The notes under the pieces: model-generated
What the model was told of the DNA's origin: nothing
What the model saw: the letters and a program-made list of their open reading frames with translations, nothing else
The model's database searches: none
In this document: piece after piece, positions 8,610 to 17,789 of the stretch
Numbering within the stretch: position 1 is the first letter of the stretch
Layout of the letters: every line of letters begins with the position of its first letter
Position numbers and translations under genes: made by a program
NCBI RefSeq assembly: GCF_000797465.1
Contig: NZ_JSWG01000011.1
Coordinates: 116,333-180,332, forward strand
Origin: Psychroserpens jangbogonensis
GTDB taxonomy: Bacteria; Bacteroidota; Bacteroidia; Flavobacteriales; Flavobacteriaceae
Length of the DNA: 64,000 nucleotides
Direction of reading: 5' to 3'

Positions 8610-9525
8610 AAATAGGAGTCCCAACTCTAGAATCTAAAGTACCAGGATCAACTAAAACACCAAAATCTAAAGTCTGTTGTGTAATTGATGGTAATGAAAT
8701 TTCAGAAACAAGTGCCGTTACCGTATATATCATTCTAATAGTATGTGTTCTAAAAGCTGTGGCTACTACAGTTGTGAAGACTTGATCATTTAAATAATCA
8801 GCTTCTCCGAAATCTGGATCGGTTACATCATCAGTTGGGTTCTGGTTAACGTTGATGTTTTCTTCATCACGCGTATCGACACCATCACCATCATCGTCTT
8901 TGTCTAAGTAATTTGGAATACCATCGCCATCAGTGTCTAAGGCGTTTATAAGACCATCTTCTTCGGTGTAATTAACACCTTCGCTAGTTGTTAGTACGTT
9001 GTCACCATCGTCATCAGCATCTAAATAATCATATATACCATCACCATCGGTATCTGTTGGATTTGTATCAGGATCATTATCACCATCTAAGTTTTCGTCT
9101 TCAAGTTCTGTTGGTATGCCATCATTATCATCTTCAACCAAGATCGTTTTAATATATACTTCACCCGAAATACTTACTTCATCTTTTTCTATTTGTAGAT
9201 CAGAAGGAGGAATGTCATTACAGAAAAAATTGCTAGTTGGTATTCTACCATATGACCTGTAATTAAAAGCATTTGAACTCGCCAAAGACAATGTGTTTTC
9301 ATAAAGATTGTCATCATCTACCTCTAGAATATCTTCAAGTGTTAAAGTTGTAAGCTGAATAGATAAGGTTTCAGATGTGCTTTCGTTGATTTTATAAAAC
9401 ACTAAACTGCTATTGCCACATTGCTCAAATGTATCTTCAAAATCTAAGGTTACCTCAAATATATCTCCATCGTCACAGGTGGTCAATAAAAGTCCAAAAC
9501 AAAGTATATAAAGAAATTTTCGCAT
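8602..9525 (-). CDS. Lipoprotein with Asp-rich thrombospondin type 3-like calcium repeats
   Basis: About 307 residues from the ATG at 9525; an ATG four codons upstream is also possible. The signal sequence ends in the lipobox LLTTC. The centre (about residues 135-225) carries several DxDxDG units (DTDGDGIYDYLDADDDGD, DTDGDGIPNYLDKDDDGDG) like thrombospondin type 3 repeats, which bind calcium in other proteins. The C-terminal part is beta-like with no known domain. The protein should be anchored in the outer membrane. The last 8 bases overlap the convergent Smr gene. Function unknown. Confidence 0.75.
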   Translation of the reverse strand: MRKFLYILCFGLLLTTCDDGDIFEVTLDFEDTFEQCGNSSLVFYKINESTSETLSIQLTTLTLEDILEVDDDNLYENTLSLASSNAFNYRSYGRIPTSNFFCNDIPPSDLQIEKDEVSISGEVYIKTILVEDDNDGIPTELEDENLDGDNDPDTNPTDTDGDGIYDYLDADDDGDNVLTTSEGVNYTEEDGLINALDTDGDGIPNYLDKDDDGDGVDTRDEENINVNQNPTDDVTDPDFGEADYLNDQVFTTVVATAFRTHTIRMIYTVTALVSEISLPSITQQTLDFGVLVDPGTLDSRVGTPIFN

Positions 9526-9661
9526 GCTGTAATTCATTAAGAAACAAAAATAGAGATTTGTAAATTTATAACGATACGATTAACAAATAATTTTGATAGA
9601 ACATTTATGGTTTTATTTACCATAAGATTATTGCATCTTTGTACTCCTATTTTAATTATTT

Positions 9662-10801
9662 ATGAATACTGTTTATTTAGATAATGCTGCAACTACTCAA
9701 ATGCGTGACGAGGTTATTGACCGCATGACTGAAATTATGAAAATAAATTTCGGAAATCCTTCATCAACACATAGTTATGGAAGACAATCTAAATCTATAA
9801 TTGAAACATGTAGAAAGTCTATTGCATCACATTTTAACGTGTCAGCTTCTGAAATTGTATTCACTTCAGGAGGTACTGAAGCTGATAATTTAATCTTAAG
9901 AAGTGCGGTTAGAGATTTAGGTGTAGAAGAAATAATTACATCTAAAATTGAGCATCATGCAATTTTGCATACGGTTGAAATTCTTGAAAAGGAATACGGA
10001 ATTAAAGTAAAGTATGTCAACTTAAAACCTGATGGTCATATCGATTATACTCATTTAGAGCAATTATTAAATTCTGATACTAAGCAATTAGTAAGTTTAA
10101 TGCACATCAACAATGAGATTGGAAACAAATTGGATCTGTCATTGGTTGCTAATTTGTGTAAAAACAGCAATGCATTGTTTCATAGTGATACTGTGCAGTC
10201 TATTGGGCATTATAAATTAGATTTAGAAAATATCCCTATGGATTTCCTTGCAGCTAGTGCACATAAATTTCATGGTCCAAAAGGTGTTGGTTTTGCATTT
10301 ATTAGAAAAAACTCTGGTATCAAAGGGTCCATTTTTGGAGGAGAACAGGAGCGAGGTTATAGAGCAGGAACAGAATCTATTCACAATATTGTTGGCCTTG
10401 ATGAGGCTTTAAAGTTTTCTTATAATAATCTTGAAGTTGAACGTCAGTATATATTAGATATTAAAACCTATTTTATTGAAAAGTTACAACAAGTCTTTCC
10501 TAAAGTTGTTTTCAATGGAAGTAGTTCTGATAGTCAAAATAGCACATATACACTGATTAATGTTTGCTTACCGATTGCTCCTGAAAAGGCTTCTTTGCTT
10601 CAGTTTCAGCTAGATTTAAAAGGAATTGCATGTTCTAAAGGAAGTGCTTGTCAAAGTGGAAGTTCGCAGAACTCTCATGTGCTAAGTCAGATTTTAGACG
10701 AGGAACATTTAAATCGCCCTTCTGTGCGATTCTCCTTTAGTACATTTAACACCAAAGAAGATGTTGATTACGTTATTGAGGTTTTGAAAGAATTTGTCTA
10801 A
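9662..10801 (+). CDS. Cysteine desulfurase, NifS/IscS family
   Basis: A 379-residue class V aminotransferase that takes sulfur from L-cysteine as an enzyme persulfide for Fe-S cluster or tRNA thiolation. Visible are the N-terminal YLDNAATTQM, the cofactor segment TSGGTEADNLIL, the PLP lysine (about K202, in ASAHKFHGPKG), the EQERGYRAGTE segment, and the catalytic Cys (about C330) in the mobile loop GSACQSGS. No scaffold (iscU/sufU) or other Fe-S assembly gene is adjacent, so the acceptor is unknown; it is one of several related desulfurases usual in this group. Convergent 4-base overlap with the TonB receptor gene. Confidence 0.9.
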   Translation: MNTVYLDNAATTQMRDEVIDRMTEIMKINFGNPSSTHSYGRQSKSIIETCRKSIASHFNVSASEIVFTSGGTEADNLILRSAVRDLGVEEIITSKIEHHAILHTVEILEKEYGIKVKYVNLKPDGHIDYTHLEQLLNSDTKQLVSLMHINNEIGNKLDLSLVANLCKNSNALFHSDTVQSIGHYKLDLENIPMDFLAASAHKFHGPKGVGFAFIRKNSGIKGSIFGGEQERGYRAGTESIHNIVGLDEALKFSYNNLEVERQYILDIKTYFIEKLQQVFPKVVFNGSSSDSQNSTYTLINVCLPIAPEKASLLQFQLDLKGIACSKGSACQSGSSQNSHVLSQILDEEHLNRPSVRFSFSTFNTKEDVDYVIEVLKEFV

Positions 10802-13275
10802 AATCTAGCACTCATACGCACATTAAAAACACGAGGCGTTAAAAAGTTTGGTACTCCAAACTGACGTTTACTGTATACATCACGAACCCAAGTATTGGTA
10901 ATTGAGTTTTGAGCATTGAAAATATTAAAAATCTCAAAGCCAATAGAAAGTTCTTTTACACGTTGTTTCCACTTTTTAGTATACGTTTTATTAGCGTCTA
11001 CCAAAAGATATGAAATACCTACATCAGCACGCTTGTAGTCTGGTAAGCGATTTTGGAACTGGTAAGGATCTGCATAACTCGGAGAACCACCTGGAACACC
11101 AGTATTGTATACAAGATTCAAATACATTTTTAAATCTGGAAGCGCTTGCATGTAGTCTTGAAACAAAGCTCCAAATTTTAATCGTTGATCTGTAGGTCTT
11201 GCAATATAACCTCTGTTATCAATATTTTCTTCTGTTTTTAAATATCCAAAGCTGAACCAGCTTTCAGTGCCTGGAATGAATTCACCATTTAAACGCATGT
11301 CAAGTCCGTATGAATAAGCTGTTGCATTATTCTGAGCCCTATAACGTATTCTAACGTTCTCTAAGGTGTACGGATTAACATCAGTTATATTTTTATAATA
11401 CGCTTCAGTAACCAACTTAAAAGGTCGTTCCCACATTTCGAAACTATATTCGTTTCCTAAAACAAGATGAATAGATTTTTGAGCCTTCACGTCTGGTTGA
11501 ACAGTTCCTGAAGAATCTCTTAATTCTCGATAAAAAGGAGGCTGGTAATACATTCCACCTGCGATTCTAAAAAGCATATCCTTTTCCCAATCTGGTTTAA
11601 TTGCAAATTGCGCTCTTGGACTAAATACCGTTTGAGTAGAACTTGACACACCATCTTGATTTGGAATCTTACTGTTTACAGTCCAATTATGAACTCTCAC
11701 ACCTGCATTGTAAAACACTTCGTGATTTCCAAGCATTGAACGTTTGCTCCATTGCGCATAGGCCTGAATTCTATCAATTTGAACTTCGTTCGTTGCTCTT
11801 ACGTTTTGAAAAGCTACTAAAGGACCTTCAAAAGGTTCGTATGGCTGATTATTTGGTATATCGAAAATAGGAGGTCGCACTGAAAAACCAGCACTATCAA
11901 TAACTTCCCATTCTACCAAGCGATCTCTAATATCTTCATGAGTATATTTTACAGACCATTCAAGAGTGTTTTCTTCGTCTAATTTATAATCACCTTTGTG
12001 TTCAATATTAAAAATTAAAGCATCTAAATCATTTCTTGCATGTGTCAATTGAGATCCAATACCTTCGCTAAACTCAACTTCACCTAAGTCTTCATCTCCA
12101 ATATTACTATTAACTTCACCTAGTCTGTATTGCGCTAAAATATCAAAGTATTCTTCTTCTGTAGTATGGTAAGCTGACGTTATCAATTTTAAGGTAAGAT
12201 CTTCAGTTGGATAGTAATTGGCTTTAAAAGCACCAAAAGTAGTTAGGTATTGATCTTTTTCCTGACCTTCATAAAAGACTAATAAAGCAACAGGTTGGTC
12301 TAATGTACCAAAGTTGGTTTGTCTATTTTGTGGTTCGAAATCATATTGATTTAGTGATATGTTTCCAAGGAAATTTAAATGAAATTTATCTGAAAACTTA
12401 TAGGTTAAATACGTTTGTGCATCTGCAAAAACAGGAACAACATTCGTTTCAGTTTCTAATGAATTTATAAACAAACTATTATCTCTATAACGTAAGCCTA
12501 TAATTCCAGAAAATTTAGAATCTTTACTAACGGCTTCAGCAGCAATGCTTCCGCCTAAAAGGCTAGCCTCTGCACGTATTCCAAAATTTATAGGTGTTCT
12601 GTAGGTGATATCTAAAACTGAAGATAATTTGTCTCCATATTTCGCTTGAAAACCACCAGCAGAAAAATCAACGTTTTGTACCAAATCGGTATTTACAAAA
12701 CTCAATCCTTCTTGTTGTCCTGAACGAATTAAAAATGGACGATATATTTCAATTTCATTAACATACACAAGATTTTCGTCAAAGTTTCCACCACGAACAG
12801 AATACTGCGTACTTAATTCATTTGAAATATTAACTCCAGGTAATGTTTTTAAAATATTTTCAACACCAGGTTGCGCACCTTTAATAGTTCTTAATACCGC
12901 AGGAGAAATAGAAACAACACCTTCTACAGATTGTTTTGTGTTACTATTTATGACTACAGTCGTGATTTGCTCTACTTCAATTTTCATGACAGGATTGAAT
13001 TCTATTTCCTCGCCATTTTTTAAGTTAAAAGTAGCTTCAACTCGTTTATGAGATAAATGCGTAAATACGATTGTTACGTCAGTGTTTGCAGGAATTTTAA
13101 GTTCGTAAAATCCGTTTTCGTTTGTGGTTGTTCCCGTGTTTCCAACATTAATACTTACATTATAAATAGGTTGTTGTTGATCATCAAGAATAACACCTCT
13201 AACAGTAGCATTTTGTGAAATACCTATGAGAGGCAAACTTAATAAGAGTAATAGGAGTAGACTGTTTATTTTCAA
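10798..13275 (-). CDS. TonB-dependent outer membrane receptor with CarboxypepD_reg domain
   Basis: An 825-residue outer membrane receptor: a signal peptide ending around GISQ, a carboxypeptidase-regulatory-like beta sandwich (about residues 22-110, ATVRGVILDDQQQPIYNVSI), a plug domain (about 125-235, GVENILKTLPGVNISNELS through GGFQAKYGDKLSSVLDI) and a 22-strand-type barrel ending in an aromatic residue (RVFNVRMSARF). No SusD partner follows, so it is a solitary receptor rather than part of a polysaccharide locus. The substrate is unknown. It is probably co-transcribed with the M23 peptidase upstream (12-base gap). Confidence 0.9.
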   Translation of the reverse strand: MKINSLLLLLLLSLPLIGISQNATVRGVILDDQQQPIYNVSINVGNTGTTTNENGFYELKIPANTDVTIVFTHLSHKRVEATFNLKNGEEIEFNPVMKIEVEQITTVVINSNTKQSVEGVVSISPAVLRTIKGAQPGVENILKTLPGVNISNELSTQYSVRGGNFDENLVYVNEIEIYRPFLIRSGQQEGLSFVNTDLVQNVDFSAGGFQAKYGDKLSSVLDITYRTPINFGIRAEASLLGGSIAAEAVSKDSKFSGIIGLRYRDNSLFINSLETETNVVPVFADAQTYLTYKFSDKFHLNFLGNISLNQYDFEPQNRQTNFGTLDQPVALLVFYEGQEKDQYLTTFGAFKANYYPTEDLTLKLITSAYHTTEEEYFDILAQYRLGEVNSNIGDEDLGEVEFSEGIGSQLTHARNDLDALIFNIEHKGDYKLDEENTLEWSVKYTHEDIRDRLVEWEVIDSAGFSVRPPIFDIPNNQPYEPFEGPLVAFQNVRATNEVQIDRIQAYAQWSKRSMLGNHEVFYNAGVRVHNWTVNSKIPNQDGVSSSTQTVFSPRAQFAIKPDWEKDMLFRIAGGMYYQPPFYRELRDSSGTVQPDVKAQKSIHLVLGNEYSFEMWERPFKLVTEAYYKNITDVNPYTLENVRIRYRAQNNATAYSYGLDMRLNGEFIPGTESWFSFGYLKTEENIDNRGYIARPTDQRLKFGALFQDYMQALPDLKMYLNLVYNTGVPGGSPSYADPYQFQNRLPDYKRADVGISYLLVDANKTYTKKWKQRVKELSIGFEIFNIFNAQNSITNTWVRDVYSKRQFGVPNFLTPRVFNVRMSARF

Positions 13276-13287
13276 AAGGCTTCTTTT

Positions 13288-14973
13288 TTATTTTCTAAAA
13301 AACGTTGCTTCAAATGTAGAACTATTTCCAATATTATCTATAACAATTACTTTCAAATTATTTTCACTATCAGAAATTACTCGGTCATCAAAACTATAAG
13401 TTAGTGTATCTTTTTTATAATCATACTCCATTAAAATCCATTTTCCATTAATAGTGGCTCTGTAATTACTAATTCCAGATAGATCATCATCAATTTTAAC
13501 TTTTATGTTTTCTAATTTACTTGCCCATTTACCATCTTGAAAGTTTACGGGTTTAATTGTTGGGCTAATTGTGTCTGAAGCTAAAGTAAAAGTGCCTAAT
13601 GATTTTGTTCTTGCGGTCAAATAATCACCTTGTCTAGTTGTTTTGACGTAGTATGGTCGTTTGTAGTAACCATAAAGCTTAGCGATAAAGAGTTTGCTTT
13701 TATCTTCTTCGGAATAGTTTTCAATATTGTAGCTTATTGTGTAATTTTTCATAATAGGAACAACGTCCTTGTGCAATGTTAAGGTGTCACTACTAACGGC
13801 AAAATCAATATAAAAATTGTCATAAAAAGCATCTTTAGGAAAAAATACAGAAACACTCTTGTCTTCAAGTCTTAGTGATTCATTTGCTTGAACATAGTAA
13901 GTTGGTTGAAGATCGTAACCTTCAAGAATTTCTTTTGCTTTCTTTCCTTTTATTGGGATATTAACCCAAGCCTCATTGCCTTCAAAATCTTGAATTCTAA
14001 TTTTATAAACTGAAGACGTGCTGTCTTCAACTTTTATATATCCATCGCCTGAAACATCTTTCAGCATGCTTAAGGTGTTTCCAGATTGTACAAATAACTT
14101 CTGAACGCGAGATTTTTCTGTTTTAAAAATTTCAAAATCGATATACCTATTGAGGTGTTTAGTTTCATCAAAGCTGAAACGCTTAAAATCCATTTCAAAA
14201 TTTTTGTTTCCATTAAAAAAAGTTTGAATGTTACTAACTCCATTTTTATTATGAGCTAAATCCTGTTGATCATAACTGACCACTCCAAAACCAATTTCTC
14301 CTAATGCTTCAATAGGTTCTACGTTATAATCACCATTTTTATTTGGGATGAGACGTAATTCTTTTCTAGTTTTAATATCATTAACATGAGACTTTCTGTC
14401 TTTTGGATAGGCGTAAATTGCAGATATCACTGGACGTTTAGTGTCTGTAATATCAATTCCGAAAAGCATTGGGTTTATAGGTCGTTCTGCATTATCTCTA
14501 ATTTCAAAATGTAGGTGAGGACCACCAGAGCTTCCTGAATTTCCAGAGAACGCTACAATCTCATCTGTTTTAATTGGTAACTCATCAGGAGAAGGGAATA
14601 CTTCAACCTCATAAGATTCCTTTTCATATTGAAGACTTTTAATATATTTTTCAATGACTGGAGCAAACTTTTCTAAATGAGCATAAACCGTTACATAGCC
14701 ATTTGGGTGTGTGATGTAAAGTGCTTTTCCGTAGCCAAAATGAGAAATCTTTATGCGGCTAACATAGCCTTCAGCTGCTGCATAAACATCTAAGCCTGTA
14801 CGCTGTTGTGTTTTTATATCCAAACCAGAATGAAAATGGTTTGAACGAAGTTCAGCAAAAGTTCCTGATAACACTAAGGTAACATCTAATGGATTCCTAA
14901 AATAATCTTGAGGATATGGAGATTGGCTGAAACCAAATTGAGAGATGAATAGGATTAAATAAATATGTTTCAT
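13288..14973 (-). CDS. M23-family zinc metallopeptidase, exported
   Basis: 561 residues from the ATG at 14973; a TTG five codons upstream is less likely because MKHIYLILFISQFGFSQ is a full signal peptide. The LytM/M23 domain sits at the N-terminus of the mature protein (about residues 35-165), with the zinc and active-site motifs HSGLDIK, YITHPNGYVTVYAH and GGPHLHFEIRD all intact. The C-terminal 380 residues are beta-rich and do not match a known domain. M23 enzymes cut peptide bonds in peptidoglycan cross-links; here the enzyme probably acts in the periplasm. Located 12 bases upstream of the TonB receptor gene in the same direction. Confidence 0.9.
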   Translation of the reverse strand: MKHIYLILFISQFGFSQSPYPQDYFRNPLDVTLVLSGTFAELRSNHFHSGLDIKTQQRTGLDVYAAAEGYVSRIKISHFGYGKALYITHPNGYVTVYAHLEKFAPVIEKYIKSLQYEKESYEVEVFPSPDELPIKTDEIVAFSGNSGSSGGPHLHFEIRDNAERPINPMLFGIDITDTKRPVISAIYAYPKDRKSHVNDIKTRKELRLIPNKNGDYNVEPIEALGEIGFGVVSYDQQDLAHNKNGVSNIQTFFNGNKNFEMDFKRFSFDETKHLNRYIDFEIFKTEKSRVQKLFVQSGNTLSMLKDVSGDGYIKVEDSTSSVYKIRIQDFEGNEAWVNIPIKGKKAKEILEGYDLQPTYYVQANESLRLEDKSVSVFFPKDAFYDNFYIDFAVSSDTLTLHKDVVPIMKNYTISYNIENYSEEDKSKLFIAKLYGYYKRPYYVKTTRQGDYLTARTKSLGTFTLASDTISPTIKPVNFQDGKWASKLENIKVKIDDDLSGISNYRATINGKWILMEYDYKKDTLTYSFDDRVISDSENNLKVIVIDNIGNSSTFEATFFRK

Positions 14974-15193
14974 GTTTGTTAAGTGCAATGCCAGATTTCT
15001 ATAACGTAAAAATATCGAATTATTTTAGATATAGAAAATATTCTATAAATAGTTTATAAATAAAACTTGTTTTGATCAAATTCAAAAATAATAAAGTTAA
15101 ACTTCAAAAAACAGATATTACTAAATTTAAATTATTCGCTAAGCTACTGTATGACTGATGTTAAGATATAAATTCAAAATTTATTCTAAAACT

Positions 15194-15225
15194 ATTGCTA
15201 TTTTTGATTTGGTATGTTAACTTTG
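15194..15225 (+). promoter_or_regulatory. Promoter of the coiled-coil/zapA operon
   Basis: TAACTTTG at 15218-15225 matches the Bacteroidota -7 consensus TAnnTTTG exactly. ATTG at 15194-15197, 20 bases upstream, can serve as the -33 element. The ATG follows at 15250, giving a short leader. Confidence 0.65.
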
Positions 15226-15249
15226 TTACATCAGTATTGAATTTTGTAA

Positions 15250-15540
15250 ATGAGTAAAATTGAAGATATTGTAGACTCGTTAGAGAATAAAATTAGCAAA
15301 GTTTTGCACAAACTAGAAGTTTTGAAGCAGACCAACGTTAAAATCTCAGAGGAGCTAGCAATTCAACAACAAAAAAATATGAGTCAACAGGAAGAAATTA
15401 GTTCTTGGGCTGATAAGTATGAAGCACTCAAAATGGCAAATTCGCTGCTGGGCAGTGACGAAAATAACAGAGAAACTAAGCTTAAAATAAATACATTAAT
15501 TAGAGATATTGACCATTGTATTGCGCAATTATCTGAATAA
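15250..15540 (+). CDS. Coiled-coil protein upstream of ZapA
   Basis: A 96-residue soluble protein that is almost all helix, with heptad-like spacing (VDSLENKISKVLHKLEVLKQ and ISEELAIQQQKN), so a coiled coil is likely over residues 3-70. It is 15 bases upstream of zapA under one promoter. This is a common flavobacterial gene order. The size and coiled coil recall ZapB-type cell-division proteins, but there is no clear sequence match and the link to division is inferred from position. Confidence 0.7.
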   Translation: MSKIEDIVDSLENKISKVLHKLEVLKQTNVKISEELAIQQQKNMSQQEEISSWADKYEALKMANSLLGSDENNRETKLKINTLIRDIDHCIAQLSE

Positions 15541-15555
15541 TGTTAATAAGATTTA

Positions 15556-15849
15556 ATGGCAGAACAGCTTAAAATAAAGCTATCTATAGCAAACCGAGTG
15601 TATCCTTTAACTATTGCACCTAGTCAAGAGGAAGGGTTACGTAAGGCAGCAAAAAAGATTGAAGCCATGATAAGCCAGTTTGAACAAAATTATTCTGTTC
15701 GAGATAAACAAGATGTATTAGCAATGTGTGCTTTACAGTTTGCGTCTCAAGTTGAACAGAAGACAATAGATAAAGCCGAAGTGAGTGAAGAAGTTGAAAC
15801 AAAGTTAAATACTTTAAATCAATTATTACAGGATCATTTAAGCGCTTAA
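15556..15849 (+). CDS. zapA: Cell division protein ZapA
   Basis: A 97-residue protein with the ZapA pattern: an N-terminal beta hairpin (LKIKLSIANRVYPLTI), EEGLRKAAKKIEAMISQFE, then a long C-terminal helix for tetramer formation (DVLAMCALQFASQVEQ). ZapA bundles FtsZ filaments at midcell. The length is normal. It follows the coiled-coil gene and is followed by a 6S-like RNA, the same zapA-6S neighbourhood known from Proteobacteria. Confidence 0.85.
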   Translation: MAEQLKIKLSIANRVYPLTIAPSQEEGLRKAAKKIEAMISQFEQNYSVRDKQDVLAMCALQFASQVEQKTIDKAEVSEEVETKLNTLNQLLQDHLSA

Positions 15850-15875
15850 CGTTCTTTTAAATACAACATTAGGTT

Positions 15876-16071
15876 ACTGCCTACATTAGTTATTTTATTT
15901 TTGATAAACTCAACGTTAATTCTTTAAAAAGGGTGAGTTTAAACTGTAAAATCGAGCTGCTAGCACCGAACTTGTTTCGTTGTTTAGGCAGATTTTTGAT
16001 CAGTTTGTTAGCCCTAAACTTGTTTTTAAGGAGTTTATACAAAATCTGAAACTGATGTAGGCTTTTTTTTT
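15876..16071 (+). ncRNA. ssrS: 6S-like regulatory RNA (6S-Flavo type)
   Basis: A noncoding stretch of about 195 bases between zapA and rny that folds into one long rod. The closing stem pairs 15879-15891 (GCCTACATTAGTT) with 16050-16062 (AACTGATGTAGGC): 13 pairs, one G-U. A second stem pairs ATAAACTC (15904-15911) with GAGTTTAT (16031-16038). Further short helices (AAACTG with CAGTTT; AGTTTA with TAAACT) flank an open centre, and a run of nine T follows at 16063-16071. The rod, the size, the central bubble and the position after zapA fit 6S RNA, which binds RNA polymerase holoenzyme. No clear own promoter is seen, so processing from the zapA transcript is possible. Confidence 0.75.
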
Positions 16072-16101
16072 AACTCAACTCAAATAATATTGAAGTGAGT
16101 T

Positions 16102-16127
16102 CTTCTCAATAATAATTGAGAAGTTTT
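16102..16127 (+). terminator. Hairpin with T-tract between 6S RNA and rny
   Basis: A perfect 9-bp stem CTTCTCAAT-AATA-ATTGAGAAG followed by TTTTG, 35 bases before the rny start codon. It could be a second terminator behind the 6S RNA or a 5'-UTR hairpin of rny. The short T-run makes either reading open. Confidence 0.4.
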
Positions 16128-16161
16128 GATGATATCAAAAACATTTTAAACTAACTATGAC

Positions 16162-17739
16162 ATGGATACGAACACAATTTTAATGATTGTTGGAGGTGTA
16201 GTATTAGGAATAATACTAGGATATATTATTGCAAAATCTCTTGAAAAGAGTAAGGCTTCAAAGCTTATTAAAGATGCAGAGAACGACGCTAAATCAATAT
16301 TAAAACAAGCTAAGAGTGATGGAGAATCTGTTAAAAAGGATAAAATGCTCCAGGCTAAAGAAAAATTTATTGAGCTTAAGTCAGAACATGAAAAAGTAAT
16401 TCTTTCTCGTGATAAAAAAATGGCTGAAGCTGAAAAACGTACAAGAGATAAAGAGTCTCAAACTTCTAGCGAATTGGCGAAAGCTAAAAAATCTGGCCAA
16501 AGTCTTGAAGATAAAATCAAAGATTACGATTTTAGACTTGAGTTTTTAGAAAAGAAAAAAGATGAGGTTGAAAAAGCTCATAAGAGTCAGATTAAACAAT
16601 TAGAAGTGATTTCTAGTTTATCTGCAGAAGATGCTAAATTCCAGTTAGTAGAGTCACTCAAGAATGAGGCAAAAACTGATGCGATGAGCTATTTGCAAGA
16701 TACTCTTGAGGAAGCTAAACTTACAGCGCAACAAGAAGCTAAGAAAATTATAATTAATTCTATACAACGTATCGGAACTGAAGAAGCAATTGATAATTGT
16801 GTTTCTGTTTTTAATATTGAATCTGATGATGTTAAGGGTAGAATAATTGGAAGAGAAGGTCGAAACATTAGAGCTATTGAAGCTGCTACAGGAGTAGAGA
16901 TCATTGTAGATGATACACCTGAAGCAATTATTTTATCTTGCTTTGATTCAGTTCGAAGAGAGATTGCTCGTTTGTCTTTACATAAATTAGTTACAGACGG
17001 AAGAATACATCCAGCTCGAATTGAAGAAATTGTTAAAAAGACAGAGAAGCAAATCGAACAAGAGATTATTGAAGTAGGTAAGCGTACTGTTATTGACTTA
17101 GGAATCCATGGATTACATCCAGAACTTATAAAATTAGTAGGTCGAATGAAGTATCGTTCGTCTTATGGTCAAAACTTACTACAACATTCACGTGAAGTTG
17201 CTAAATTGTGTGGTGTGATGGCTGCAGAATTAGGATTGAATTCTAAACTAGCTAAACGTGCTGGTTTACTTCATGATATAGGTAAAGTACCATCTTCTGA
17301 AGCAGACATGGAAACTCCTCATGCTATTTTAGGAATGCAATGGGCCGAGAAACATGGCGAAAAACCAGAAGTTTGTAATGCAATAGGTGCTCACCACGAC
17401 GAAATAGAAATGACTACATTGTTGTCTCCAATCGTTCAAGTTTGTGATGCAATTTCAGGAGCAAGACCAGGAGCAAGACGACAAGTACTAGATTCGTATA
17501 TTCAGCGTTTAAAAGATTTAGAAGATGTAGCTTTTGGATTTACAGGAGTGAATAAAGCGTATGCAATTCAAGCAGGTAGAGAATTGCGTGTAATGGTAGA
17601 AAGCGAAAAAGTATCAGACGATCAAGCGGCTAAATTGTCGTTTGAGATTTCTCAAAAAATTCAAACAGATATGACATATCCTGGACAAGTAAAAGTTACA
17701 GTAATTAGAGAGACTAGAGCAGTTAACATCGCTAAATAA
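16162..17739 (+). CDS. rny: Ribonuclease Y
   Basis: A 525-residue membrane-anchored endoribonuclease that starts mRNA decay. It has one N-terminal transmembrane helix (about residues 5-24), a long charged coiled coil (about 30-190), a KH RNA-binding domain with [15 protein letters not shown] (about 215-285) and an HD hydrolase domain (about 330-430) with HSREVAKL and the metal-binding LLHDIGK near residue 369. The length is normal for the family. It follows the 6S-like RNA and a hairpin and has a strong terminator behind it. Confidence 0.95.
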   Translation: MDTNTILMIVGGVVLGIILGYIIAKSLEKSKASKLIKDAENDAKSILKQAKSDGESVKKDKMLQAKEKFIELKSEHEKVILSRDKKMAEAEKRTRDKESQTSSELAKAKKSGQSLEDKIKDYDFRLEFLEKKKDEVEKAHKSQIKQLEVISSLSAEDAKFQLVESLKNEAKTDAMSYLQDTLEEAKLTAQQEAKKIIINSIQRIGTEEAIDNCVSVFNIESDDVKGRIIGREGRNIRAIEAATGVEIIVDDTPEAIILSCFDSVRREIARLSLHKLVTDGRIHPARIEEIVKKTEKQIEQEIIEVGKRTVIDLGIHGLHPELIKLVGRMKYRSSYGQNLLQHSREVAKLCGVMAAELGLNSKLAKRAGLLHDIGKVPSSEADMETPHAILGMQWAEKHGEKPEVCNAIGAHHDEIEMTTLLSPIVQVCDAISGARPGARRQVLDSYIQRLKDLEDVAFGFTGVNKAYAIQAGRELRVMVESEKVSDDQAAKLSFEISQKIQTDMTYPGQVKVTVIRETRAVNIAK

Positions 17740-17760
17740 GTATCTCGAAATAATATATTA

Positions 17761-17789
17761 AAAAAGCATTCTATTTTAGAATGCTTTTT
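17761..17789. terminator. Bidirectional terminator after rny
   Basis: AAAAAGCATTCT-ATTTT-AGAATGCTTTTT: a perfect 12-bp stem with A and T flanks, between the convergent ends of rny and the histidine kinase gene, whose 3' end it overlaps slightly. Confidence 0.9.
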
